From the NCBI GenBank assembly GCA_032160165.1, contig JAVHWA010000031.1, forward strand, positions 1-64,000: a stretch of DNA of 64,000 bases, read 5' to 3'. The position numbers and the translations under genes were made by a program. The notes under the pieces were generated by a model, which did not search any database, was not told the DNA's origin, and was given only the letters and a program-made list of their open reading frames with translations. Position 1 is the first letter of the stretch. Every line of letters starts with the position of its first letter. Of this stretch, positions 26,376 to 36,900 are shown one piece after another. This DNA is from QHXM01 sp032160165. GTDB taxonomy: Bacteria; Acidobacteriota; Blastocatellia; Pyrinomonadales; Pyrinomonadaceae.

Positions 26376-27479
26376 TTAACGCTCGACGCGCGCAGCGCCC
26401 CCCTTCATTACGCGCTCGACTTCAGCAAGCGTCATCATCGTCGTGTCTCCCGGCGTGGTCATCGCGAGCGCGCCGTGGGCCGCGCCACACTCGACCGCCC
26501 ACTGCGGACCGCGGTTGGTCAGCAGGCCATAAATCAAGCCTGACGCGAACGAATCACCTCCGCCAACGCGGTCAAAGATTTCAAGATTCTGGCGGGTGGC
26601 AGATTCATAGAGTTCACCGTCCGCATAACAGACTGCGCCCCAGTCGTTGATGCTCGCCGTCTTTGCATTCCTTAGAGTCGTGGCCACAACTTTGAAGTTT
26701 GGAAACTGGGAAACCGCGCGTTCGATCATGCGGCGGAAGTTCTCAACATCAAGTTTGGAGTGATGTTCATCCAGGCCCTCGACCTCAAACCCTAAACAAG
26801 CGGTGAAGTCTTCTTCGTTGCCTATCATCACATCAACAAAGCTGGCGAGATCTCGATTGACGTCCTGTGCCCTTTCGCGACCTCCGATTGATTTCCACAG
26901 CGATTCTCTATAGTTGAGATCGTAAGAAATGATTGTGCCATAATGGCGTGCCATTTCCATCGCCTCGCGCGCCACAAGCGGAGTTGTCTCAGAGAGCGCG
27001 CAGAAGATGCCGCCCGTATGAAACCAGCGCGCGCCCTCCTGCCCGAAGATTTTCTCCCAATCGATATCGCCCGGTCGCAGTTGCGAGATGGCAGTGTGAC
27101 CACGATCAGAGCAGCCGAGTGCGGCGCGCACGCCAAAGCCGCGCTCTGTAAAGTTCAGCCCGTTGCGAACCACGCGGCCCACTCCGTCATACCTGGCCCA
27201 TTTGATATGCGATTGATCTACGCCGCCCTGATAGATCAGATCCTGTACGAGTCGGCCGACCGGGTTGTCAGCCAGCGCCGTGGCAATCGCCGTCTCCATT
27301 CCGAAGCAGCGCTTAAGCCCTCGCGCCACGTTGTACTCGCCGCCGCCTTCCCACACGTCGAAGGTACGCGTGGTGTGAATGCGTCCTTGGCCCGGATCGA
27401 AACGAAGCATCACTTCGCCCAAGCTCACACAGTCCCAGCGACAATGTTCTTTAGGTTTGACGTTTAAGGATTCGGTCAT
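26376..27479 (-). CDS. kdgK: 2-keto-3-deoxygluconate kinase (PfkB family)
   Basis: About 367 residues from ATG 27479. It is a PfkB-family sugar kinase: SLGEVMLRFDPGQ, GGEYNVARGL for substrate binding, GNEEDF, and the signature FDRVGGGDSFASGL (residues near 305-318) with the catalytic Asp. Long members with WEGGGEYNVARGL and RDLASFVDVMIGNEEDF resemble KDG kinases. It phosphorylates KDG to KDPG for the aldolase encoded next. The frame is open up to 27575 but that part overlaps the upstream SDR gene, and the family pattern starts after 27479. Confidence 0.88.
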   Translation of the reverse strand: MTESLNVKPKEHCRWDCVSLGEVMLRFDPGQGRIHTTRTFDVWEGGGEYNVARGLKRCFGMETAIATALADNPVGRLVQDLIYQGGVDQSHIKWARYDGVGRVVRNGLNFTERGFGVRAALGCSDRGHTAISQLRPGDIDWEKIFGQEGARWFHTGGIFCALSETTPLVAREAMEMARHYGTIISYDLNYRESLWKSIGGRERAQDVNRDLASFVDVMIGNEEDFTACLGFEVEGLDEHHSKLDVENFRRMIERAVSQFPNFKVVATTLRNAKTASINDWGAVCYADGELYESATRQNLEIFDRVGGGDSFASGLIYGLLTNRGPQWAVECGAAHGALAMTTPGDTTMMTLAEVERVMKGGAARVER

Positions 27480-27531
27480 CTTATTTATGAGTTGTGACAG
27501 AACGCATTGCCCGGGGAAAAGCAGTCTTTGA

Positions 27532-28308
27532 TTATTGATTAACCCCGCTGGCGAGAAATCCGCCATCCACCACAAGTATTTCTCCCGTCACAAAACTGGC
27601 TGCGTCTGAGGCAAGAAAGACCGCCGCCCCGGCCAGTTCCTCCACCCTCCCGAATCTTTTCATGGGCGTGCGCAATAAGAATTCGCGACCACGCTCACTT
27701 TCATCAAGCAGTGTCTGATTCAGGGCTGTGCGAAAGACACCCGGCGCAATCGCGTTCACACAAACTCCGCTCGAGGCCCACTCGACCGCCAGCGATTTAG
27801 TCAGAGATGCAACCGCTGCCTTGCTCGCAGAGTACGCAGCAACCTCATGAAGCGCAACAAAGGTAGAGATCGATGCGATGTTGACGATGCGTCCGTACTG
27901 TCGCTCGAGCATGTGACGACCGAAGACCTGACAGGCGCGTAGAGTGCCTGTCAGATTCGTTTCAATGATGTCGTTCCAATCCTTTTCGGAAAAATCCACA
28001 GTGGGCGCGCGCTTGGTGCGTCCAGCAGAGTTAACCAGAATATCCACTTTTCCAAAAGCCTCGATGCTCGCATCCAGGACATGCTGCAAGGTTGCGCGCT
28101 CAGAGACGTCCGCCGCAATGCGCAATGAGCGACGGCCACGAGCTTCGATCTCTTTGGCGGTCGCCTCTACCTGTTCTATCCGGCGCGAGGTTGGGACCAC
28201 ATCTGCTCCAGCTTCAGCCAGGCCGTGAGCGATCGCGCGGCCAATGCCAGAAGTGCCGCCAACTACGACTGCAACTTTTCCGTTTAGTTCTAAAGAAGAG
28301 TAACTCAT
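27532..28308 (-). CDS. Short-chain dehydrogenase, KduD/gluconate-5-dehydrogenase-like
   Basis: A 258-residue SDR with GGTSGIGRAIAHGLAEAGADVV, NSAG in place of NNAG, IVNIASISTF, catalytic Tyr-Lys in AAYSASKAAV, NAIAPGVFRTALNQ and EILVVDGGF. The DFSEKDWNDIIETNL segment resembles KduD and gluconate 5-dehydrogenase proteins. It is 52 bp before the kdgK start, so it belongs to the KDG operon. It may be a second KduD-type reductase or may act on another ketosugar acid. Confidence 0.85.
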   Translation of the reverse strand: MSYSSLELNGKVAVVVGGTSGIGRAIAHGLAEAGADVVPTSRRIEQVEATAKEIEARGRRSLRIAADVSERATLQHVLDASIEAFGKVDILVNSAGRTKRAPTVDFSEKDWNDIIETNLTGTLRACQVFGRHMLERQYGRIVNIASISTFVALHEVAAYSASKAAVASLTKSLAVEWASSGVCVNAIAPGVFRTALNQTLLDESERGREFLLRTPMKRFGRVEELAGAAVFLASDAASFVTGEILVVDGGFLASGVNQ

Positions 28309-28342
28309 TAATTTGCGCTCGAGAGGGATAGGACCTTGCGCG

Positions 28343-30259
28343 TCAATAGCTCAAGCCAGAGCCGTATTTGAAAAGCGGCGCATAGTTCTTGTCGCCAACA
28401 TTGCTTGCTGAATCTGCCATCGAGCGTGGAAAAGTCATGGAAAGTTTTCCTGTCGGTCGGCGTTCTCCAAACAATACGTCAGCCACGCCCTGTCCTTCGC
28501 TGCCAGGTAACCACGCGGCTATAAATGCGCGCGACTTTGATAACACTTGTTCGATCAGCAGCGGTCGACCTGACACAAGGACAATAACGACGGGCACGCC
28601 GGCACTACTGAGATTGTTAACCGCGGCGACGTCGGCGGCATCAAGCGAAAGGTCCGCCCGATCGCCTCGGCCTTCGGCATAAGGGGTCTCGCCGATAACG
28701 ACCACGGCCACATCCGCGCCTTCAGCGCCCGTCCCGTCGAGTGAAAACGTAAGGCGTGTCTTAGGTGAAACAGTATTCTTGATTGCCTCCAGAATCGTCG
28801 TCCCTCCCGGGATGATCTTTCCACTCTTGCCTTGCCAATCAATCGTCCACCCGCCGCATTGATTGCCGATGTCGTCGGCATTTCTTCCTGACACATGAAT
28901 TCGCGTTGCTGTTTTTGCAAGCGGAAGAATCCGGCGCTCGTTTTTTAGCAACACCAGCGATTCGCGCACGCATTGTCGAGCGACCTGCCGGTGCTCGGTT
29001 GAGCCGAACGCTGCGTGCAGCTTTCGGTCTGCCAGGACTGAGCGAGACTTGTCCATCAAACCCATCGCGATTTTGACCTGGAGTATGCGCATCACCGCCT
29101 CATCGATGCGTGATTGCGACACACCGCCTTCCTTAGCCAGGGCGACGAGCAGTCCGTGAAACTCGCGATACTTTTTCGGTACCATGACCATGTCCATTCC
29201 AGCATTGATGGACATCGCGATCGCTTCTTTGAAGTCAGGAGTGATTTGATCCAGAGCGTTGTAATCTGAAATTAGAAAACCGTCGAACTTCATTTGCTGT
29301 TTTAAGATTTCAGTCATTAGACGTTTGCTCGCCGAAAGCTTGACGCCATTCCAACTGCTGTACGAAGGCATAATGGAACCGATCCCCGCCTTGATGGCGC
29401 CGAGATAGCCCTGAGCGTGAACCGCCAGCAAGTCGCTCTCGCTTAGTTGCGTATCGCCCTGGTCGAGCATCTTCTGGACTTTGGGATAGCCAAACGTCCC
29501 CGTACCCATTTTCGTGCCGCCGTCACCAACCCAATGCTTGGCGCACGCCAGAACACTCAAAGGATTATTCAAATCGTCACTCTGCAAGCCTCTTACTGCA
29601 GCTTCGGCCATGGCGCGGACAAGTTCCGGTGCTTCGCCAAAGCCTTCATAGGTCCTGCCCCAACGTTTGTCGCGCGGCACTGTAACACAAGGTGCGAAGG
29701 CCCAATTGATGCCAGTCGCCCGGACTTCATAGGCTGTGATACGTGCAGCTTCCTCAACCAGCTTGGGATTGCGTGTACAGCCGAGGCCGACGTTGTGCGG
29801 GAAGACGGTCGCGCCCAGCACGTTGTTGTGACCGTGAACTGCGTCTATGCCATACAGCAGTGGAACTGCCAATCTTGATTTCAGGGCTTCGGTTTGGGTG
29901 CGATCATAAAGGTCTGTCCATGCTAACAGTGAATTGCCGGCCTTGGGGTCTGAGCTGCCACCGCTCAGGAGCGAACCAAGCGCGTAAGCTTTGATGTCGC
30001 TGAAATCCTTCAGCGCGTCCTGCTCGGCCTGCGTCATCTGTCCGACCTTTTCTTCAAGTGTCATCTGTGACAGAAGTGCGCGCGCTTGCTCTCGGTAAGC
30101 TGTAAAGGATTTAAGGGTCGGCGATGCTCCAGAAGGATTGCTTTCATTCGACTCCGGCCGGCTCAACTTTCGCGCGATCAGATCGCGTCCGCTCAGAGCG
30201 GCGACGCCGGCCATAGCAGTTAATCGTAGAAAGTCTCGGCGGCTTGTGCTGTTTGCCAT
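28343..30259 (-). CDS. Tat-exported GH3 beta-glycosidase
   Basis: A 638-residue GH3 with a twin-arginine leader (SRRDFLRLTAMAGVAAL). Features are APCVTVPRDKRWGRTYEGFGEAPEL, KHWVGDGGTKMG, the nucleophile Asp in FLISDYNALDQI near residue 332, and a second domain with GPNADD-like HVSGRNADDIGNQCGGW. It ends at YGSGLSY with no FnIII-like domain, unlike the GH3 at 23006-25414. This layout matches exo-1,4-beta-glucosidases of the BglX/ExoI type. It is the first gene of the SDR-kdgK-eda group (34 bp gap), which suggests it supplies sugar from the same polymer. Confidence 0.88.
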   Translation of the reverse strand: MANSTSRRDFLRLTAMAGVAALSGRDLIARKLSRPESNESNPSGASPTLKSFTAYREQARALLSQMTLEEKVGQMTQAEQDALKDFSDIKAYALGSLLSGGSSDPKAGNSLLAWTDLYDRTQTEALKSRLAVPLLYGIDAVHGHNNVLGATVFPHNVGLGCTRNPKLVEEAARITAYEVRATGINWAFAPCVTVPRDKRWGRTYEGFGEAPELVRAMAEAAVRGLQSDDLNNPLSVLACAKHWVGDGGTKMGTGTFGYPKVQKMLDQGDTQLSESDLLAVHAQGYLGAIKAGIGSIMPSYSSWNGVKLSASKRLMTEILKQQMKFDGFLISDYNALDQITPDFKEAIAMSINAGMDMVMVPKKYREFHGLLVALAKEGGVSQSRIDEAVMRILQVKIAMGLMDKSRSVLADRKLHAAFGSTEHRQVARQCVRESLVLLKNERRILPLAKTATRIHVSGRNADDIGNQCGGWTIDWQGKSGKIIPGGTTILEAIKNTVSPKTRLTFSLDGTGAEGADVAVVVIGETPYAEGRGDRADLSLDAADVAAVNNLSSAGVPVVIVLVSGRPLLIEQVLSKSRAFIAAWLPGSEGQGVADVLFGERRPTGKLSMTFPRSMADSASNVGDKNYAPLFKYGSGLSY

Positions 30260-30376
30260 GTCCTAATCCTAGGTTTTGAGAAGCGATTTGTGAAGAGCGG
30301 CTGGCGTGCTACACGGGCTTTGTCTCTTACTGACTGTCCGCGGTGGATACAGGGATACCGCGGGTGTTACGCTTCC

Positions 30377-30544
30377 CTCACAACTCCCGAGCGCGAGGTC
30401 ATGAAGCTGGTGGCGTGCGGCATGCTGAATAAACAGATCGGTCTTGAACGGTAATAGTAGCGAGATTCCCGTGAAGGCCCATTGTGGGAAGTGATGCAAA
30501 AGTTGAAGGCGGAGGCTCTCGACGATTTGGTGAACTGCCTGTGA
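30377..30544 (+). pseudogene. Decayed LuxR/FixJ-type response regulator C-terminus
   Basis: Reading in one frame from 30377 gives LTTPEREVMKLVACGMLNKQIG, close to the usual LTPREREVMxLVxxGxxNKQIA of LuxR-type HTH domains. Then come GLER and three stops in a row (TAA TAG TAG, 30452-30460). After the stops the frame resumes with WEVMQKLKAEALDDLV, the typical VMxKMxAESLADLV end of the same domain. No receiver domain is left upstream. The final TGA overlaps the GTG start of the next gene. Confidence 0.75.
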
Positions 30545-32235
30545 ACGACACACCTACCGCAACATCTGGAGATGCCCCGTCGCCACTGCCGGGGAGTACT
30601 CCCAGCGAGATGTTTCCCGTTCTGACCTCCGCCCAGCAAGCTCGTGTGCTCGCCCACGGTCAACGTCGAACCGTTGAAGCGAACGAGATCGTTGTCGAGC
30701 TCAATGAACACGCAACCAAAGTCTTCGTTGTAGTCAGTGGGCGACTGCACATCCTACAGGTCTCGAACAATCAGGAGCACGTGGTGGCCATCTGCAATCC
30801 GGGCATGTTTACCGGCGAACTAAACGTGCTCTCTGGCCGTCGCGGACTCGTGCGCATACGCGCCGCAGAAAAATCAGAACTCATCGAAATCGAACGAGAG
30901 GCATTGCAGGGTCTGGTCGAGACCGACAGCGAGCTCAGCGATATTTTTCTGCGTGCTTTCATTCTGCGCCGCCTGGAATTAATTGCGCGCGAAGTTGGTG
31001 ACATCGTTTTGATCGGCTCCAGTCATTCGCTCGACATACTTCGCATCAAGGAGTTCCTGACTCGCAATTACCAACCCTATTCTTACATCGATCTCGAGCG
31101 TGATGCCGAGGTTCAGGAAATGCTCGATCGCTTCTCTTTGTCTATTGATGACCTGCCAGTTCTGATCTGTCGCGGTACCGCGGTACTGCGCAACCCGACC
31201 AATGAGGAAATCGCCGAATGTCTGGGGTTCAATGAAGGAATCGATCAAGCGCATGTTCGCGACCTGATCATCGTTGGCGCCGGGCCGGCAGGACTGGCGG
31301 CGGCCGTCTATGCAGCATCTGAGGGTCTTGATGTACTCGTTCTCGAATCGAGTGGGCCCGGCGGCCAGGCGGGCTCCAGTTCGAAAATCGAAAACTATCT
31401 TGGCTTCCCCACCGGCATATCGGGACACGAGCTTGCCGGCCGCGCATACGCGCAGGCGCAGAAGTTCGGCGCGGAGATGTTGATTGCCAAGGACGCGGAA
31501 GGCCTGGGTTGTGATCGCCGGCCTTACGCAGTGTTGATTGGGGACGGACAGAACGTTCGTGCGCGCACAGTGGTGATTGCTTCTGGCGCCCAATACCGAA
31601 GACTGCAGTTGGAAAACCTCTCGATGTTTGAGGGCGCTGGTGTCTACTACGGGGCCACGCATCTGGAAGCGCAGTTGTGTGGCGGTGAGGAAGTAATTGT
31701 CGTAGGCGGCGGCAACTCTGCCGGTCAGGCGGCAGTCTTCCTCGCGCGAACGACCAGACGGGTCTATATGCTGGTTCGATCTGACGGACTGGCTAAGACA
31801 ATGTCACGCTACCTGATCCGGCGCATCGAAGAGACGCCGAATATAGAACTTCATACCAACACTGAGGTGGTTGCGCTGGAAGGAAACGATCACCTTGAGC
31901 GTGTAACCTGGCGAAATAATCAAACTGGCCAGACGGAGTCGCGCAACATTGCTCATCTCTTTTCAATGACCGGCGCGGTTCCGAATTCTGGGTGGCTCGG
32001 TGGTTGTGTGGCGTGTGATCAGGGCGGGTTTATCAAGACCGGCTTAGATCTCACAAGGGAAGATTTGGCGAAAGCCAACTGGCCTCTTTCTCGCGCGCCG
32101 TACCTCCTCGAAACCAGTTTGGCTGGTGTGTTCGCTGTGGGAGATATTCGTGGCGGGAACTTGAAACGAGTAGCCTCCGCCGTCGGGGAAGGTTCGATTG
32201 CCGTGTCGTTTGTGCACAAAGTGCTCGCCGAGTGA
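30541..32235 (+). CDS. cNMP-binding domain / thioredoxin-reductase-like FAD oxidoreductase fusion
   Basis: About 564 residues. The first ~130 form a cyclic-nucleotide-binding fold (VFVVVSGRLHILQVS, GMFTGELNVLSGRRGLVRIRA). A small thioredoxin-like fold follows (DIVLIGSSHSLDILRIKEFL...), then a two-domain flavoprotein with GAGPAGLAAAVYAASEG near residue 243, GGQAGSSSKIENYLGFP, and NADPH-binding GGGNSAGQAAVFLA near 388. In thioredoxin reductase a CxxC lies just before the second GGG; here it reads YYGATHLEAQLC, so the redox pair is missing and disulfide reduction is doubtful. Start GTG 30541 overlaps the stop of the upstream remnant (GTGA), a coupling sign. Cofactors are FAD and NAD(P)H; the partner is unknown. 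Confidence 0.85.
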   Translation: MNDTPTATSGDAPSPLPGSTPSEMFPVLTSAQQARVLAHGQRRTVEANEIVVELNEHATKVFVVVSGRLHILQVSNNQEHVVAICNPGMFTGELNVLSGRRGLVRIRAAEKSELIEIEREALQGLVETDSELSDIFLRAFILRRLELIAREVGDIVLIGSSHSLDILRIKEFLTRNYQPYSYIDLERDAEVQEMLDRFSLSIDDLPVLICRGTAVLRNPTNEEIAECLGFNEGIDQAHVRDLIIVGAGPAGLAAAVYAASEGLDVLVLESSGPGGQAGSSSKIENYLGFPTGISGHELAGRAYAQAQKFGAEMLIAKDAEGLGCDRRPYAVLIGDGQNVRARTVVIASGAQYRRLQLENLSMFEGAGVYYGATHLEAQLCGGEEVIVVGGGNSAGQAAVFLARTTRRVYMLVRSDGLAKTMSRYLIRRIEETPNIELHTNTEVVALEGNDHLERVTWRNNQTGQTESRNIAHLFSMTGAVPNSGWLGGCVACDQGGFIKTGLDLTREDLAKANWPLSRAPYLLETSLAGVFAVGDIRGGNLKRVASAVGEGSIAVSFVHKVLAE

Positions 32236-32564
32236 TTGAACGTCACGCTATGCAAGCTAATCATCGCATCACGCCCGCCGTGCGCGCCATGACGGGTATC
32301 TGTACGCGCGATCTGCCTTGCAGCTCGACGTCGATGGTCGCGACATATCGGCGAGGAAGATCGTCCTTTGAAACGATGACCATCTCGCGCGGCACGGACT
32401 ATCATCGATCATGGCGCAGGTGAAGACGGGCCAGGTTTTCGATATCTCGAGACGGAGGAAGATGGGACTAAAATGGTGGCGGGACGAGCCGCCGGCAACG
32501 GTGTCTGTTTTGCTCTGGCGCCCAGCTGGTAATAATATTTAAGAAGATCGTCGAAGGAGACAGC
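32236..32564. other. Intergenic stretch with only fragmentary open frames
   Basis: No confident gene in these 329 bp. Short plus-strand frames exist, including one that reads DHGAGEDGPGFRYLETEEDG before a stop near 32533, and they may be remnants of a decayed gene. None shows a recognisable domain or a good ribosome site. The start of the dienelactone hydrolase operon is probably here, just before the AAGGAGA at about 32553. Confidence 0.4.
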
Positions 32565-33464
<900 letters not shown>

Positions 33465-33563
33465 GACCTGCCACGCAACCGCCATCACGAACCGCTATGA
33501 AGATCTAACGCGCGCTGCGAAACCCTCAGGGAGGACTCGTGTAGGACTGATGTAGCACTCGTT

Positions 33564-33610
33564 GTAGCGCAAACTGTTAGTTTGCGTGGTCGGCACTCGC
33601 AGCAACGCGG
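33564..33610 (+). repeat. Direct repeat copy 1, after the dienelactone hydrolase gene
   Basis: This ~47 bp unit carries a palindrome core (GCAAACTGTTAGTTTGC) followed by GTGGTCGG and GCAACGCGG. A clearly related copy lies at 38166-38213. Both are on the plus strand, about 50 to 100 bp after the end of a plus-strand gene. Confidence 0.72.
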
Positions 33611-33686
33611 CCACCGAACAGGGTCTGGGGTAGAGCAAGCAAAACCCCGGAGACCCGTCCCTTTAAATAATATAGCCCGCCTCGTG

Positions 33687-33819
33687 GCAACCATTTTCCC
33701 GGAATTTTAATCTGAAATGGTTCGCATCTTCCGTCTGGCCCCCCGCCGTTCCGGACCAGGTGTAACTCACGGGAATCTCCAACCTGCAAGTCAGTACGTG
33801 GTGCAATTCCCCTCGCGCT
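33687..33819 (-). repeat. Conserved ~130 bp element A, upstream of the first Calx-beta gene
   Basis: Seen on the minus strand, this segment matches element B (44646-44773) in block order and spacing. Conserved blocks are GAATTGCA, GATTCCCGTG, GGGGGGC, TTCAGATTA and GAAAATGGTTGC. Read as protein on the minus strand it gives EIPV...TAGG...FRLKFRENGC, and element B gives KIPV...TAGG...FRLWFAENGC with no gap over 31 codons. On the plus strand an 8 bp inverted repeat (AACCATTT/AAATGGTT) is present. Whether it is a small gene, a cis-regulatory RNA or a mobile element cannot be told. Confidence 0.6.
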
Positions 33820-33952
33820 GCATCAATACCCATAAACCAGGGTATCGGTCTCAGCAATACATGGCACGAGTCACAGATCGTAACGCGCTCAGGCGTAGTC
33901 TGCCTGAGGGTGGCCGAACAGTGGACCTGAAGTAATACAATTGGAGAGTGTA

Positions 33953-36900
33953 ATGCCTCGCAGATCTAAGCCTCATCGATTTCTCAGACAAGCTTCTTCG
34001 TTAACGCGAACCATTGCGTACTTTGCGGTATCGCTGTTCCTCTATGGATGCATTTCGGCCTGGTTTCAGCCGATAGCCTCGGCCGCGACGAGCTTTACCG
34101 TCACGAATACGAACGACAGCGGGCCGGGGTCCTTACGGCAGGCGATTCTTGACGCCAATTCCGCTGCTGGCGCGGACACGATCAACTTCAGTATTGGTTC
34201 TGGATTGCAGACAATCGCTCCTCTTTCACCACTCCCGACTGTAACAGACCCAGTCGTAATCGACGGTTCTACCCAGCCGGGATTTGCGGGTACTCCGATC
34301 ATCGAATTGAATGGGGGCAGCGTCACAGGTGATGGACTCACTATCACTGCCGGAAATTCTACTGTCCGTGGACTCGTGGTTAACCGATTCCGTGGTTATG
34401 GCATTAAGTTCGACACCGGGAGCAACAACATCATCGCGGGCAATTATGTCGGCACTGATGCAGGCGGCAATATTAGGCTGCCAAACCTTTTTAGCGGTGT
34501 TTTCATTGTCGCTTCAAACAATAACCGAGTCGGCGGCATTACACTCGCCGACCGGAATGTGATCTCCGGCAATGGACAGAATGGTGTTCATCTCGCCAGC
34601 GGCGCCACCGGAAACACGATTCAGGGAAATCACATAGGCACGAATGCTGCCGGCACCGCGGCTGTGTCGAATGCTCAGTATGGCGTAGCCCTTTTCAATA
34701 ACGTCTCCAATACAACCATCGGAGGAACCAAGGTCGAGGCCCGCAACATAATTTCCGGAAACAGCAGCGAAGGAATTTACGCCGATACTACGTCATCCGG
34801 GAATACTGTTCAGGGTAATTTCATAGGCACTACCTTCGATGGTAGTGGAGCTTTGGGCAATGTTGGGGGCGTCAGGATCTATGGAAACAATAACGTAATT
34901 GGCGGAGTATCAACGACGCCAGGCCAACCGCCAGGAAACGTGATTTCGACAATTTACACCGGAGTCTTTGCCTTCGGGAGCGGAACGCAGATTCAAGGAA
35001 ACCTTATAGGCACAAATGCAGCAGGTACGGCGAAACTTGTCGATGGAAGTTACGGCGTTCTTTGTTGGGGAAGCAACACCACCATCGGCGGTGCGACAGC
35101 TGGGGCGCGAAACGTTATCTCCGGATATGGCGAGGGGATTTCGATCGCGAACGCGGGAACGGCAACCATACAGGGTAACTATATCGGTCCCGACATAAGC
35201 GGCACAGCCGCCATAGGCAACGGAAAGGGAATCACTTCTACTACCAGCAATAATCTGATCGGCGGCACCGCAATCGGGGCGCGAAATGTCATCTCCGGCA
35301 ATGGTGACGGCATTATGCTGGGGGGTGGCCGTTCGACCATCCAGGGGAATTTTCTCGGTGTGGACGTCTCCGGCACTGCCGCCCTACCTAATACCTCGGA
35401 CGGGATAGAAATCTCCGGCGGGGCAAACCACCTCATAGGTGGAACGGCGGCTGGAGCAGGAAATGTCATCGCCTTTAACGGCAACAATGGGATTTTGATT
35501 AAGCCTTTAAGCGGCTCGTTCCCGGTCAACGGTAACTCCATTCGCCGTAACGCCATCTTCTCAAACGGTAGTTTGGGAATTGATCTGATCTCCTCCACCC
35601 CTCCCGCATACACTCCCGGAGTTACCTTCAACGACCAGGGAGATAGTGATTCAGGACCAAATACGCTGCTGAATTTTCCGGTTCTATCGTCGGTTACGAT
35701 CAGCGGGGGCACAAACATTCAAGGCGCAATGAATTCGGCAGCCGGCGCTACGTACACGCTCGAATTCTTTGCCAGCGGTATTGCCGACCCTTCGGGACAC
35801 GGAGAAGGCGCAACCTTTATTGGCGAAACAACGGTAGCTACCGACGCTAATGGGAATGCGGTGTTTAATGTTGCTCTGCCGGTCCCACTCTCCAGCGGTC
35901 AGGTCGTCACGGCGACAGCAACTGATGCTACGAACAATACGTCCGAGTTCTCGGTCGGATACGAAGTTGCGAGGCCCGGGACGGTACAATTCACTGCTCC
36001 CACTTATAACGTGAATGAAAGCGACGGGACGGTCGCGATCAGTGTAACCCGAACTCTCGGCACCGCCGGCGCGGCTACTATTGATTATGTCGCTTCCGAC
36101 GGCACAGACAATCCTTCCAGCGGTGCTGCCACCAGCGGATCGGATTACACACCGACTTCCGGCACCCTGGCCTTCGCCCCGGGCGAGACGAGCAAGACCT
36201 TCACCGTTCCTATCGTGAACGATCCACTTGATGAGCGCATATTCGAGAATGTCAAACTAACTCTCAGTAATCCGGGAGGTGGCATCGCGCTCGGTGCGCG
36301 CAACACGGCGGTGCTGGAGATTAAGGATAACGATCCTACGCCGACTTTATCTATTAGCGACGCGAGCGTTAACGAGGGCAACAGTGGGACCACCAGTGTT
36401 GACGTAACCATCAGCCTCTCTGCTGCCAGTGGTCAAACGGTCACCGTGCAACTTGACACTCGCGCGTGGACCGCCAGTCAACCCCTGGATTACCCGCAGA
36501 TTAGTGGCGCCTTAATCACCTTCACTCCGGGTGAGACGATCAAGACATTTCCAATATTGGCAAAGGGCGATACGTTGGATGAGCCAGACGAATTCTTTAC
36601 TGTAGGGCTTTCCAGACAGACCAATGCGACACTGGCTGATGGTGAAGGTAAAATTACGATCATTGACGACGATCCCGCACCGACGCTCAGTATCAACGAT
36701 GTGACGATCGCTGAAGGAAACAGCGGGACCGTGTCATTGGCCTTTACCGTCCAGCTCTCCGCTGCAAGCGGCCAACTCGTCACAGTCAACTTTGCCACCG
36801 CAGACGGAACGGCTGCCGGTGGATCCGACTATCAGGTCGCCAGCGGCACATTGACTTTTAATGAGGGTGAAACGGCCAAAAATATTAGCTTGCAAATCAT

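Noticed and set aside
32232..32423. A 63-residue plus-strand frame after the flavoprotein gene
   Set aside because: No domain, no conserved motif and no good ribosome site; I list the region as an unassigned gap.
34700..35500. Possible tandem DNA repeats in the first Calx-beta gene
   Set aside because: They are degenerate NVISGN/IGT units of a beta-helix at the protein level; the DNA is not an exact tandem repeat or CRISPR.
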